64,000 nt of DNA. Source: an uncultured Burkholderiaceae bacterium. Lineage in GTDB: Bacteria; Pseudomonadota; Gammaproteobacteria; Burkholderiales; Burkholderiaceae_F. Every line of letters begins with the position of its first letter. The first letter of the stretch is position 1. Positions 1-10,269 of this stretch are shown here, in pieces. The stretch lies in NCBI GenBank assembly GCA_944390675.1, contig CALXQR010000002.1, forward strand, positions 124,001-188,000, written 5' to 3'. A program made the position numbers and the translations under genes. The notes under the pieces were generated by a model. The model had not been told where the DNA came from and ran no database searches. It saw only the letters and a program-made list of their open reading frames with translations.

Positions 1-1225
<1,225 letters not shown>

Positions 1226-1245
1226 TTATAGTCATCAAACTCTTT

Positions 1246-1265
1246 GTTCACCGCTTTGAGTGAAC
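1246..1265. repeat. inverted repeat in the argG leader
   Basis: GTTCAC and GTGAAC face each other across 8 bases, about 39 bases upstream of the argG start. It could be an operator half-site pair or an RNA hairpin in the 5' UTR. No ARG box of the canonical TGAAT-ATTCA form was recognised here. Confidence 0.35.
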
Positions 1266-1309
1266 TCCCGCCTAGGCAGTGTATTGAATTTGAAGCGCAG
1301 TGAATAGGC

Positions 1310-1331
1310 AAAAGTTTGAGCCATCTCAAAC
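1310..1331 (-). terminator. weak intrinsic terminator after the NUDIX gene
   Basis: On the minus strand GTTTGAG-ATGG-CTCAAAC forms a 7-bp hairpin followed by TTTT. It lies 39 bases past the NUDIX stop. A second inverted repeat (CGACAAA/TTTGTCG, 1343-1365) sits between it and the stop. The U-run is short, so termination may be partial and read into argG. Confidence 0.45.
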
Positions 1332-1369
1332 TCTTTCATGGTCGACAAATACGGCATTTTTGTCGAGAG

Positions 1370-1954
1370 TTAGCAGGCCTGCGGGCAAATGGCGCCCTTC
1401 AAATATTTTTCAAGCCAAAAGACACCCACAAGCGTTTTGACATCCGTAATTTCTCCATTCAATGCCATCTCCAACAATTCTTTAAACGACACACGGAAAA
1501 CTTCCAGGCACTCCCCTTCATCGAGGTGCCGATCGCCTGCTTTTAAACCCGTGGCAAGGAAAAATTCCAAATGCTCATCCGAATAACCGATTGCGTTATG
1601 AATGCGGCCAAGGTAGTACCAGTGCTCGGCTTCATAGCCGGTTTCTTCCTTTAACTCTCGTCTGGCGCAAACCGCGGGCTCTTCTTTCGGATCGAGCTTT
1701 CCCGCAGGAAGTTCCCAGAAAGCGCGCTCGCAAGGCTGGCGCCATTGAAATTCAAGCAAAACGGATTGATCGTCAAAGAGCGCGACGATGACTGAGGCGC
1801 CCGGATGGCGGATGAATTCTCGGGTGCGGGTCAGGCCGCTTGCCGTTGTGATCGTATCGCGATCCACATGCAGAAAATTACCGTCAAAAACGCGTTCTGT
1901 TTTCGCGCGCGTCTCTTTGACCCGCTTGATCATCTCTTCGGTGATGCTCGGCAT
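1370..1954 (-). CDS. NUDIX hydrolase, ADP-ribose pyrophosphatase type
   Basis: Predicted 194-aa cytosolic hydrolase of nucleoside diphosphates linked to another group, most like the ADP-ribose pyrophosphatase (NudF) branch. A complete NUDIX box is visible in the middle: a Gly, then Glu six residues on, and RELKEETGY, fitting GX5EX7REUXEEXGU. The ATG at 1954 (MPSITEE) is preferred because GAGGGACG precedes it at good distance; an in-frame ATG at 1969 has no ribosome site. It runs toward argG and is divergent from the AI-2E permease gene. Exact substrate cannot be told from sequence. Confidence 0.88.
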   Translation of the reverse strand: MPSITEEMIKRVKETRAKTERVFDGNFLHVDRDTITTASGLTRTREFIRHPGASVIVALFDDQSVLLEFQWRQPCERAFWELPAGKLDPKEEPAVCARRELKEETGYEAEHWYYLGRIHNAIGYSDEHLEFFLATGLKAGDRHLDEGECLEVFRVSFKELLEMALNGEITDVKTLVGVFWLEKYLKGAICPQAC

Positions 1955-2092
1955 AATGCCGTCCCTCATGTTGCTGATTTTTTCGAAAAACCAGAAGATT
2001 TTACCGCCGACGAACGTCTTTTACGCACGAAGCCTATCGTTTTCGTTTAGACTTGTGGCTATGTTTTGCTGTACGTTTTATTTCGAAAACAA

Positions 2093-3313
2093 ATGGTTAA
2101 CCTTACAGACCGCATTGATATTCTGATCCGCATTCTCTTCGGATTAGCGATTGCGCTCGGCTGCTACTTCGTCGTCAGACCTTTTTTGACGGCAATCACC
2201 ATCGCCGCGATTGTCACGGTGGTGAGTTGGCCATTGTTTCTGCGTTTTAAAAATTCTCTGGGCAACCGCCCCACGCCCGCGGCATTTTTCATGGTGATGC
2301 TGCTGGTGGTCTGCTTGATTATTCCGACAATGTTTTTGTCAGCCGCTGTTGCCCAACAGCTCCCGTCAGCGATCTCGGGCATCACCGAATACCTGCGCAC
2401 CGTTGAAGAACCGCTCTGGTTAAAAGACGTTCCGGTGATCGGCGACTGGCTCTACACACAGCTCGCTGTTGTTTTCCAACCGCAGGCTTTCGCTGAACTG
2501 ATGAAGCGCATGGTTGACCCGATCAGCCGCGAGGTGCTCGCCATCGCTGTCTCCTTAGGCAACGGCCTGGTTCAGATGGCGCTGGTGACTTTCATCGCCT
2601 TTTTCTTCTACCGCGACGGTGACGCGCTTTCAGGCCGAGTGAACGCTTTGCTGGAAAAAGTTTCCGGTGAATTGAGCCACGAACTTTCGCACATTCTTGT
2701 CAACACCACGCGAAGTGTCGTCTACGGCATCGTGGGCACCGCCGCCGGTCAAAGCCTTGCGGCCTGCATCGGCTTTATCATCGTGGGCGCTCCGAGCACG
2801 CTCTTGCTGTCCGTAGCAGTTTTCATCTTGTCGGTGGTGCCGATCGGACCGCCTTTGGTTTGGGGCCCGGTTGCCATTTGGCTTTATATGCAAGGTGAAA
2901 TCGGTCTGGCGCTCTTCATGGTGGCCTGGGGCACGCTCGTTGTCGCAAGCGTCGATAATTTCTTAAAGCCCCTGTTGATTGCCCGCGGGACGACCCTTCC
3001 CCTCTCGCTTGTCTTTTTGGGCGTATTCGGCGGCGTGATTGCCTTTGGCTTCTTAGGTTTGATTCTCGGTCCGGTGCTCTTAGCTGTAGGCGTAGCCATG
3101 GTGAAGACGTGGCTGTCGCAAAAAGCAAGAAAGCGCATCGCAAAAGATGTTTCCATCACTTTTACCATGCCGAAATTCGGCAATAAAGAGCCTGAGCACA
3201 AAGCGCCGGAAGTGAAAAAGAATATTGATCCCAAAGCCGCGAGTGTCAAAAACGCTCCCCGGCGCGATCATCCGAGAAGTTTCCCGAACTTCAAAAAGAA
3301 AGTGACGAAGTAA
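2093..3313 (+). CDS. AI-2E family transporter (PerM/YdiK-like permease)
   Basis: Inner-membrane protein of about 406 aa from the AI-2E/PerM family, whose members export small molecules or act as cation antiporters; the name comes from TqsA but substrates vary. Several long hydrophobic helices, the FFFYRDGD segment near the middle and the late cluster PIGPPLVWGP and FGFLGLILGP are typical. The C-terminus is a long basic, soluble tail rich in Lys, Pro and Asp. Start choice is uncertain: ATG 2093 is used here, while an in-frame TTG at 2066 would add nine residues; neither has a strong ribosome site. Confidence 0.85.
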   Translation: MVNLTDRIDILIRILFGLAIALGCYFVVRPFLTAITIAAIVTVVSWPLFLRFKNSLGNRPTPAAFFMVMLLVVCLIIPTMFLSAAVAQQLPSAISGITEYLRTVEEPLWLKDVPVIGDWLYTQLAVVFQPQAFAELMKRMVDPISREVLAIAVSLGNGLVQMALVTFIAFFFYRDGDALSGRVNALLEKVSGELSHELSHILVNTTRSVVYGIVGTAAGQSLAACIGFIIVGAPSTLLLSVAVFILSVVPIGPPLVWGPVAIWLYMQGEIGLALFMVAWGTLVVASVDNFLKPLLIARGTTLPLSLVFLGVFGGVIAFGFLGLILGPVLLAVGVAMVKTWLSQKARKRIAKDVSITFTMPKFGNKEPEHKAPEVKKNIDPKAASVKNAPRRDHPRSFPNFKKKVTK

Positions 3314-3319
3314 AAAGAT

Positions 3320-3345
3320 AGCGGCCCTCGAGCCGCTTCTTTTTT
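3320..3345. terminator. terminator between convergent genes
   Basis: AGCGGC and GCCGCT pair around a 6-base loop and are followed on the plus strand by TCTTTTTT. It sits seven bases past the AI-2E permease stop and touches the stop of the convergent metallophosphoesterase gene. Confidence 0.85.
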
Positions 3346-4195
3346 AACCCAAACGTTTGAACATCGCCCGCTCGTAGCGCTCAAGCGACATGGCTTGCTC
3401 GGCATGCTCCATCGCTTCTCGCGGATCAATTTGCGCGGGCACAATATCGTCACCCTTCAAATTCACGATTCCCCGATAACCGACACCTCGCGGCGTAAAA
3501 CCATAATAGGTCGGGTAGTGACGGTCTTCGTGCTGGTGGCCGTGAAAAAGGTACTTCACCTGCAGTTTTTTGGCGAGCTGATCGATTGCCAAGAACCCTT
3601 TTCGATGGCAGCCCGGCGCCTCATGGGTGACCAGCACATCAGCGCGATGCTCCATGAGGTTATCGTATGTGGACGGGAAAATGGACGTGCGGTGGCGTCT
3701 GGGAAGTCCCCCTCGCCACATATTGCCGCGGCCAATTCGGCGAATGAAAGCGCCCGCTGACATATAGTTCGGTGCCTGAGGCGGCATCCAGATTTGGCCT
3801 CGGAAAACGCCGCCCAAGCCTGCGATGCGAATGCCGTTCACTAAAGCAACTCGGCCGTGGAGGTTGTGGCCTGCGAGCTCACTTCGCCAAAGCCGGTCGT
3901 AGAAAAGATCATTGTCGGTATCGTGGTTGCCGGGAATCCACCAAACATCCACGAAATCCAAAATGTCCGCAAGCACCTCATGCAGGGGTGCGGGCGGCTG
4001 CAGGTCACCCAAAATCACCATCGCCTTCGGACGATGTTCTTTGGCGGCCTGCAAAATATGATCGAAAGAGCCGTGCGGATCGCCGCAGAAGAAAATTTCC
4101 TCGGCCACTTGGTCAAGCGTAGCCTTGGGCGCGACCGAGCGGGTCTTGGTCTCTCTGGGTTTATGCCGATAGTGATAAGAACGGTGAAAACTCAC
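3344..4195 (-). CDS. calcineurin-like metallophosphoesterase
   Basis: Predicted 283-aa binuclear-metal phosphoesterase. The metal-binding motifs appear in order: GDPHG, GDLQ, GNHD, VTHEAP and GHQHE. It starts with GTG and is only 14 bases downstream of the WYL regulator gene, so the two are very probably one transcript. There is no signal peptide or membrane segment. Substrate is unknown; the family covers nucleotides, phosphoproteins and nucleic acids. The link to a WYL regulator suggests a response to a nucleic-acid or nucleotide signal, but that is inference. Confidence 0.85.
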   Translation of the reverse strand: MSFHRSYHYRHKPRETKTRSVAPKATLDQVAEEIFFCGDPHGSFDHILQAAKEHRPKAMVILGDLQPPAPLHEVLADILDFVDVWWIPGNHDTDNDLFYDRLWRSELAGHNLHGRVALVNGIRIAGLGGVFRGQIWMPPQAPNYMSAGAFIRRIGRGNMWRGGLPRRHRTSIFPSTYDNLMEHRADVLVTHEAPGCHRKGFLAIDQLAKKLQVKYLFHGHQHEDRHYPTYYGFTPRGVGYRGIVNLKGDDIVPAQIDPREAMEHAEQAMSLERYERAMFKRLG

Positions 4196-4209
4196 GTTGC
4201 GCCCCGCTC

Positions 4210-5205
4210 TTACTTGGCGTAATTCTTAAGCGCCGCTTCAAGCGCCTCTTGCACCTGCTCTTTGAGGCTTTCAGGTTCAACAACCTTGGCGGCAGGCCCG
4301 TAGCGCAGAATATCTCCCACCAATTCCGGGCTGTTGCCCGAATAGGGAATGGTGAGCTCATAGAGATCGGGCTTGAGCCAGAATTCCATCTGATCGGGAT
4401 GCCAAACCACTTGGCTTGCGATTTTGGCCGCAGCTCCCGCAAAGCGGATGCGCGCCCACTGCAATTCACCGGAACGGTACATGCCGTAGTAGCGATCAAG
4501 CTCCGCCTGCACAGTTTTCATCGGCACAGCCTTCACGCCCATCTGCATGATGTCGGCGTAACGGATATTTTCGATATTGAAGCTTCTTAACGCATTGCGT
4601 TCATGGCACCAAGCGTCCAAATACCAGCGGTTGCGGTAATAATTCAAACGCATGGGACTCACCACGCGGCGCGTTTCCTCTTTTTTGTTTTCAGAGTAAT
4701 AGACAATGCGCACACGCTGACGGTGAACAAGTGCCTGACCGATCACCTCAAAGGTATCGCTCACAATCGGTTTTCTTTGATGCTCATGAATCTCGACGCG
4801 CTTTAAAAGTTCGTCTGCGTCGGCCTGCTCGACAAACATGCTCGAGCGGATGCGCGAGGCAAGCTGTCGGAGGTCTTTGGTAAGGTAGCCCTTGCGGTTT
4901 TTCTCAAGCTCGGCAAAGTCGTTTAACGTTTTGACCATGCAGTAGAGTTCATCGGGCGTAAACCACATTGAGCGGCGGTCATAGAAATCGTCTCGTTTGG
5001 CTTCTGCACGGTTTTTCGCAAAAAGATAGCCGCCGCGCGAGCGTGAAAACGTAATCGGCGCCTTGAGCTCTTCGCGCATGTAACGAATGTCGCGCTTCAC
5101 TGTCGCGGGTGCTGCACCCGTCGCACGCTGCAATTCCTCAAACGTCACCACCCCTTTTTCACTGATGAGGCGATCCATCTTCATTAAACGAACTTTAAAA
5201 TCCAT
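4210..5205 (-). CDS. WYL-domain transcriptional regulator
   Basis: About 331 aa. An N-terminal winged HTH (roughly residues 10-60, ATVKRDIRYM as recognition region) is followed by a WYL ligand-binding domain around VRIVYYSENKKEETRRVVSP, NRWYLDAWCHERNALRSF, and a C-terminal WCX-like part. Such proteins bind nucleic-acid ligands or act as repressors or activators. The start is taken at ATG 5205 (MDFKVRL); a longer frame reaches TTG at 5265 but lacks support. It lies between an unknown gene (71 bases upstream) and a metallophosphoesterase (14 bases downstream), which look like a single operon. Confidence 0.88.
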   Translation of the reverse strand: MDFKVRLMKMDRLISEKGVVTFEELQRATGAAPATVKRDIRYMREELKAPITFSRSRGGYLFAKNRAEAKRDDFYDRRSMWFTPDELYCMVKTLNDFAELEKNRKGYLTKDLRQLASRIRSSMFVEQADADELLKRVEIHEHQRKPIVSDTFEVIGQALVHRQRVRIVYYSENKKEETRRVVSPMRLNYYRNRWYLDAWCHERNALRSFNIENIRYADIMQMGVKAVPMKTVQAELDRYYGMYRSGELQWARIRFAGAAAKIASQVVWHPDQMEFWLKPDLYELTIPYSGNSPELVGDILRYGPAAKVVEPESLKEQVQEALEAALKNYAK

Positions 5206-5276
5206 GTCAGCCACCAAACGTAAAAACCAATTTGTAATGGTATCTATTTTTGAGCTATTCCTCAAGTCTACGAGCT

Positions 5277-6317
5277 CTAAAATGCCCTTGGAGAAGGCGT
5301 TAGAGAAAAATTCTCCACGCTTGGGGAGCTCAAACCGATATCAAACGAATTATTTCCGATTAATGTGCCAATCTCAAAGCCGCCGGTAATATCCGGCGTG
5401 GGCGCGATATCCAGTCCGCACTGGTCCCACTCGATGCAATCGTCGATCAGATCTTCGGAGACGATATCCCATTGAAGCGCGTCGTCATCGAAGTCATCCG
5501 AGAGGCTCGGCTCCTCGTTAAAGTCGCTTTGCAATTCACTTGTCAGATAATCGCCCAGACGTGTGAGCTCTGCCCAAAAGTCTTTGAGTCCGCCGCCATA
5601 CAAAAACGCCGCGTCATCGGGCAGAGCCGATAAAAGTTTTCGCATATCGGCTAGCGCACGGTCAAACCTGGGATCAAGCCCTGCGAATTGAGAAAAACGT
5701 TCATAAAAAGCTGTCAGACGTTTAAAACGCTGCGCGCTCATCATTTGAGCATCGTCGCCCGGGTGAGCAGTGCGCGAATAAATCTCCTGTTGCATAAGCG
5801 ACATGAGTCGGATGCCTTCAGCTCGCCAATCAACGGGCGAAAAAAGCATCATCTCCCAGCTGAAGCGGCATTGCGACAAAACGCGCCCCAGCACCTCGGC
5901 GACGGCTTCATCCAAATCATCGCTTTTGCTCAGCCTTGCCTGAAACCGAGGATCGGTCAAAAAGAGATTTTTAAGCGCTTCTTTAACTTCACGGGCAAAA
6001 ATGCCGTCACGAATCCGCGCATATCGGCAGGAGGCCGCCTCAAGCGCCTCTTTAATGCGCATCGCGCGATCAGCCTCAAAAATCCAGCCGTTGATGTGTT
6101 CAAGCGCAAGAAGATTCATTGTGCGGATGAGTTCACTTGCGACCATATCAAGGAGCTTTTTCGAACCCACGCAGGACAAAAGATCGTCCGTTACAGATTT
6201 CCAACTGCGCCCGTCGGGACTGGCTACCGAAACATTAAGCGGAAAAATCAGTGTTTTTGAAAAAAGCGGTGTGCTGTGAAATGTTGCCTGAAGAAATGCC
6301 CCTGAACGAATCGTCAT
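5277..6317 (-). CDS. unknown protein, first gene of the WYL operon
   Basis: I do not recognise this 346-aa protein. It has no signal peptide or transmembrane helix. The central part is predicted largely helical (for example KKLLDMVASELIRTMNLLA and ADRAMRIKEALEAASCRYA); the region around residues 260-310 is strongly acidic (DDFDDDALQWD, EDLIDDCIEWD); the last 40 residues are Gly/Ser/Asn-rich and probably disordered. The ATG at 6317 is preferred since AAAGGG precedes it; an ATG at 6338 is the alternative. The same strand and tight spacing tie it to the WYL regulator and metallophosphoesterase. Confidence 0.72.
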   Translation of the reverse strand: MTIRSGAFLQATFHSTPLFSKTLIFPLNVSVASPDGRSWKSVTDDLLSCVGSKKLLDMVASELIRTMNLLALEHINGWIFEADRAMRIKEALEAASCRYARIRDGIFAREVKEALKNLFLTDPRFQARLSKSDDLDEAVAEVLGRVLSQCRFSWEMMLFSPVDWRAEGIRLMSLMQQEIYSRTAHPGDDAQMMSAQRFKRLTAFYERFSQFAGLDPRFDRALADMRKLLSALPDDAAFLYGGGLKDFWAELTRLGDYLTSELQSDFNEEPSLSDDFDDDALQWDIVSEDLIDDCIEWDQCGLDIAPTPDITGGFEIGTLIGNNSFDIGLSSPSVENFSLTPSPRAF

Positions 6318-6511
6318 TTTCAAACCCTTTACTCTCATTGACAGCGGTTTGAAAAAGCCGTTCGCGCGGCTCGCGATGTAATCTCTGATGGCTGCCCTTT
6401 TACACCCGAAAAACCTGTGCCTTGCGGCGCCCTACCCGATCGTCTTCGTACAAACCCAAAATCTGTCACAAAACCCAAAATCAAAACTTTCGGCAGCAAC
6501 GCAACTGTATC

Positions 6512-6560
6512 AAAAAGAAAAGGCGCCTTTCTATGACAAAAATCAAAGAAAGCGCCTTTC
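6512..6560 (-). terminator. terminator of nadE-glnB
   Basis: On the minus strand AAAGGCGCTTTCT pairs with AGAAA-G-GCGCCTTT (one bulged G), followed by TCTTTTT. It is 45 bases past the glnB stop. The gap from here to the next gene (6318) holds no other ORF I can support. Confidence 0.85.
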
Positions 6561-6604
6561 GCTTAATTTAAGGCCGTTTAAAGGCTCAATAAATGAGTCT
6601 TTTC

Positions 6605-6958
<354 letters not shown>

Positions 6959-6969
6959 TCAAATTTCAA

Positions 6970-8391
6970 TCAAAGCTGTTTGGGCAGCAACCCCGTAAAG
7001 AATGCCTCAGGCAAGCCTTTTAACGGACAAGGCGAAAGCTTCACCCCCAACGGCGCCTGAATGTGTTTAAAGCGCGCACGCATCACAAGTTTAGTGACGC
7101 GAACGGCCAAGTCCGAACCGTATTTCTTGCGAAGTTTTTTGCCATCGGCGTGGCCTTCGAGCATATCTTTGAGCACGCCGTCGAGCACTTCATAAGGCGG
7201 CAGAGAATCTTCGTCCTTTTGATTTTCCCGCAATTCAGCCGTAGGCGCCTTTTTCAAAATATTCGCTGGAATCATCTGTCTCAAGTAATCCACCGCGCGG
7301 CACATCTCGTAGAGGTCGGATTTATAGACGTCAGATAAGGGCGCCAAGCCCCCGACCATATCCCCGTAGAGCGTGCAGTAGCCCACGGCAAGCTCACTTT
7401 TATTGCCGGTATTTAACACAAGGGAGCCGTCGGCGTTACTCACGCTCATCAAAAGCGTTCCGCGGGCGCGGGCCTGTATGTTTTCGCGCATCAAGCCTTG
7501 ATCGGCCCAATAGGGCACCCATTTGCCTGCCGTTTCTGCAAGCACTTCCACAGAAGGCATAATGGGCATTTCGCGCAATTTAAGGCCTAAATTTTTCGCA
7601 AGATCCCGAGCATCTTTAAAGCTTTCTTCGCTTGTGAAGCGCGACGGCATGATGTAAGCGTTGACGTTTTGAGCACCGACTACGCTTGCGGCTAAACACG
7701 CCACCACGGCACTGTCAAGGCCGCCCGAAAGACCCAGAGAGATTTTTTCAAATCCGCACTGCTTCATGTAAAGGCGCAGCGCCTGCTGCATGGCGGCAAA
7801 TCGCTCATGGTTGGCATCAAGCCATACGACCTTACCGTCTTCAGGCGTAAAGGCATGAGGATAGGCCATGTAATTGGCGCGCGTGCGGCCTGACTTCACT
7901 ACTTTGCACTGTCCGAGCCATACGCGGCCATCGGTAAAGCACTGACCGTCGATGACCAAAAGATTGGATGAATCCGTGGGCTCAAACGTTTCGCCCACCG
8001 CGGCGCTTCTGAAATTGAGATCGTAATCGAGCGCGCAGTCACTGGCCTTCACCGCGACGCCCCCTTTGATCCACTCGAAATTAAGGCTTTTGACCGCCCC
8101 GCTGAAAAGTTCGATCACGCCCAGTCCCTCGGGCAGCACCACAGGCACAATCACCCGCACGGGCGTGCGGGCAATCGCGGCCGATAATTTTTTGAGCCAA
8201 TGCGCGTTTCTCTGGCGATTTTCCTCTCGCGTTGTCCAATAATCTTCCACCATCCCTGTCATCGCCTGAAAGGGAAGCAAAATCACATCACCGGCAACTA
8301 AATCCCTGTCTCTGCACAAAGCCGTAATGGCCCGCGTATTGCGCTCGGGATCATCCGGGATAAAGGGATAAGCGTGAACGTAAATCGTCAT
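6970..8391 (-). CDS. nadE: NAD synthetase with degenerate glutaminase domain
   Basis: Makes NAD from deamido-NAD and ATP, using ammonia or glutamine. The C-terminal ATP-pyrophosphatase domain is intact: SGGLDSAVV P-loop about residue 230, then NTGNKSELAVGY and YGDMVGGLAPLSDVYK. The N-terminal half aligns with the nitrilase-like glutaminase domain but is about 70 residues short: where active enzymes have FPELALTG, this one has LPFQAMTG, so the catalytic Glu is replaced (Phe41), and no CEDLW-type Cys motif is seen. It probably depends on free ammonia. ATG 8391 is used; an in-frame TTG at 8403 is less likely. It is co-transcribed with glnB. Confidence 0.92.
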   Translation of the reverse strand: MTIYVHAYPFIPDDPERNTRAITALCRDRDLVAGDVILLPFQAMTGMVEDYWTTREENRQRNAHWLKKLSAAIARTPVRVIVPVVLPEGLGVIELFSGAVKSLNFEWIKGGVAVKASDCALDYDLNFRSAAVGETFEPTDSSNLLVIDGQCFTDGRVWLGQCKVVKSGRTRANYMAYPHAFTPEDGKVVWLDANHERFAAMQQALRLYMKQCGFEKISLGLSGGLDSAVVACLAASVVGAQNVNAYIMPSRFTSEESFKDARDLAKNLGLKLREMPIMPSVEVLAETAGKWVPYWADQGLMRENIQARARGTLLMSVSNADGSLVLNTGNKSELAVGYCTLYGDMVGGLAPLSDVYKSDLYEMCRAVDYLRQMIPANILKKAPTAELRENQKDEDSLPPYEVLDGVLKDMLEGHADGKKLRKKYGSDLAVRVTKLVMRARFKHIQAPLGVKLSPCPLKGLPEAFFTGLLPKQL

Positions 8392-8408
8392 AACGAAACC
8401 CAAGTAGT

Positions 8409-8444
8409 AAAAAGGCCGGGAAATCGCACATCGATTGCCCGACC
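8409..8444 (-). terminator. terminator after ppaC
   Basis: On the minus strand GGTCGGG pairs with CCCGGCC (one T-G pair), with inner ATCG/CGAT pairing, followed by TTTTT. It lies between ppaC and nadE, ending 18 bases before the nadE ATG, so nadE needs its own promoter or readthrough. Confidence 0.8.
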
Positions 8445-8470
8445 CTATAGGCTAAAACAAATGTCTCCGA

Positions 8471-9400
8471 TTAACGGAAAGCGGCCTCAAGCGCGGGCAC
8501 CACTTGTTTTTTGCGGCTCATGACACCATCGAGCCAGAGATTGCCTTGAGCCAATTGCGCCGGGTCTTTGCCGAAAGCTTGAGCAATCTTTTGCGGATCG
8601 TCCGAAGCCATCAAAAGTTCAGAACCTTCCTTCATGATGTCCGTGAGAAGAAGCATTGCCGTGTGGCGGCCTTCTTCAGCCTTCACGCGGGCAAGCTCGG
8701 CTTCAATATCGGCCTTCATGTCAGCGACGAGATCCAAGCTCACGAGTTCGAGCTGACCGACGCCAACCTTGGTACCGTTCATGTTGAAGTCTTTGAAGTC
8801 ACGGAAAATCAGATCGCGCGGAGCAACACCCTTGACGGCGCTCTTGGCGGTGAAAAGTTCCATGCCGAGCGCTTGGATGTCGGCGACGCCGGCGATTTCG
8901 GCCAACTGAGCGGCCGCTTCACGGTCAGCCTGCGTGCAGGTCGGCGACTTAAAGATCACCGTATCGGACAAAATGGCGCAGAGCATGGCACCGGCAACAC
9001 CGGCCGGGACTTGATAGCCCAAATAATCATAAAGGCGCTTCAAAATCGTGCAGGTGCAGCCCACGGGCAAAATCACCGCTTCGATGGGCGAGGTGCTCGT
9101 CACATCACCCAACTTATGATGGTCAACAATGCCCTTCAAATTGCATTGATCGATGTCGGCAGGCGCTTGAGCCTTATCAGAGAAGTCAACGAGATAAAGA
9201 TCGCGACCGGCGACACTTGTCACCACTTCGGGAGCTTCCAGGCCGAAGCGTTCCAAAATAAAAGCCGTTTCGGGAGCGGGTTTGCCTTGGGCAACCGCCT
9301 TCACATCCATACCGCGTTGCGTATACAAATCCGCACAGGCGATGGCGGAGATGATGCTGTCACTGTCAGGGTTCTTATGACCTAAAATCCAAGCCGACAT
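8471..9400 (-). CDS. ppaC: manganese-dependent inorganic pyrophosphatase (family II)
   Basis: 309-aa cytosolic enzyme that hydrolyses pyrophosphate and drives biosynthesis. DHH-superfamily motifs are all present: GHKNPDSDS at residues 7-15, LVDFSD, GIVDHHKLGD, the AILSDT segment, and the C-terminal SRKKQVVP substrate-binding motif. AAAGGAATAAACA precedes the ATG. Family II enzymes are commonest in Firmicutes but occur in several Proteobacteria. A perfect GC hairpin (9426-9444) lies just upstream of the start. Confidence 0.96.
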   Translation of the reverse strand: MSAWILGHKNPDSDSIISAIACADLYTQRGMDVKAVAQGKPAPETAFILERFGLEAPEVVTSVAGRDLYLVDFSDKAQAPADIDQCNLKGIVDHHKLGDVTSTSPIEAVILPVGCTCTILKRLYDYLGYQVPAGVAGAMLCAILSDTVIFKSPTCTQADREAAAQLAEIAGVADIQALGMELFTAKSAVKGVAPRDLIFRDFKDFNMNGTKVGVGQLELVSLDLVADMKADIEAELARVKAEEGRHTAMLLLTDIMKEGSELLMASDDPQKIAQAFGKDPAQLAQGNLWLDGVMSRKKQVVPALEAAFR

Positions 9401-9425
9401 TGTTTATTCCTTTGTTGAGTTAATA

Positions 9426-9444
9426 GGCGCGCAATACGCGCGCC
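9426..9444. repeat. GC-rich hairpin between hemD and ppaC
   Basis: GGCGCGC and GCGCGCC are perfectly complementary around 5 bases. There is no U-run on the minus strand, so it is a poor terminator for hemD. Being 26 bases upstream of the ppaC start it may instead shape the ppaC 5' end or block processing. Confidence 0.45.
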
Positions 9445-9486
9445 GACATAATTGTTTAATTTTAATCCATTGACGCTCTTCGCACA

Positions 9487-10269
9487 TCAGCTGATCGTCA
9501 AAAGCTTGAGGATAGCTTCCTGCACCCGATCATCCTTAGCAGAAACAAGCGCGACGTTGCGGAATCCCACCTCTTCGAGCTGTGCTTTGGGTCTGGGGTG
9601 AATCGTGAGCACAAAACCGCGCTGCAGCCACTCAAGCGCACCGGGCACGGTCTTGACCGCATGCATGAGCACCCCTACCGCGTCCGTGCTTGTCAGATAG
9701 ACAATAGGCGCTGGGAAGATTTTCACCGCATTTTGCAGTTTTTCAAGCTCAAGCGTTGAAAGTTCAAGGGGCGCGCGCTGATACGCAGGCAGCACCTCGA
9801 CATCAGTGCCATGCGCCAGAAGCTGCTCGCGCAGCCACTCGCGGCCGACCTGACCGCGAACAATCAACACTCGGGACGGGAAACCGCGGTTTTTCAATAG
9901 TTCAAAAAGACGCTCGGAACCCGACTCAAAAGTTTCACCTTCAGGGTACAAAACGTGTGTATCCGCGCCCCAGGCCGCGCGAATAACGCGCGCCGTGCCG
10001 GATCCGATCGTTGCAAGCGTGATATGCTCGGGCCACTCTTTGACGTAGACGGCACTCGCCGCAACAGCCGAGGGGCTTGCCAAAAGCACCATGTCAAAAC
10101 TGCTCAAATCATTTAAGCGGTTTTTCACACGCTCGGGATCTTCAGGCGGCAAAATCGTAAAAGCGGGCCAGCGCCAGACATTCATGCCTTGACGCCCAAG
10201 CTTTTCGGCCAAGCGATCGTTAGGAGCGCCCGGTCTCATCAAAATAACGGGTTTTTGATATCGAATCAT
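9487..10269 (-). CDS. hemD: uroporphyrinogen-III synthase
   Basis: 260 aa. Closes and inverts ring D of hydroxymethylbilane to give uroporphyrinogen III for heme and siroheme. The family is poorly conserved, but the order of elements fits: RPGAPNDRLAEKL near the N-terminus, ASPSAVAASA, GSGTARV, GRE with LPAYQR in the middle, and YLTSTDAV. The ATG overlaps the hemC stop in ATGA, which indicates translational coupling and supports the assignment more than sequence alone. Confidence 0.92.
   Translation of the reverse strand: MIRYQKPVILMRPGAPNDRLAEKLGRQGMNVWRWPAFTILPPEDPERVKNRLNDLSSFDMVLLASPSAVAASAVYVKEWPEHITLATIGSGTARVIRAAWGADTHVLYPEGETFESGSERLFELLKNRGFPSRVLIVRGQVGREWLREQLLAHGTDVEVLPAYQRAPLELSTLELEKLQNAVKIFPAPIVYLTSTDAVGVLMHAVKTVPGALEWLQRGFVLTIHPRPKAQLEEVGFRNVALVSAKDDRVQEAILKLLTIS

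Noticed and set aside
1343-1365. Shared regulatory motif of 1340-1365, 11310-11345 and 48168-48180
   Set aside because: All contain short AATGCC/GGCATT and GTCGACAA-like words, but alignments beyond 8-10 bases fail, so chance similarity in AT-rich gaps is likely.
2066-2092. TTG start of the AI-2E permease
   Set aside because: It would add nine residues without a ribosome site; ATG 2093 gives a normal start for the family, though neither is strong.
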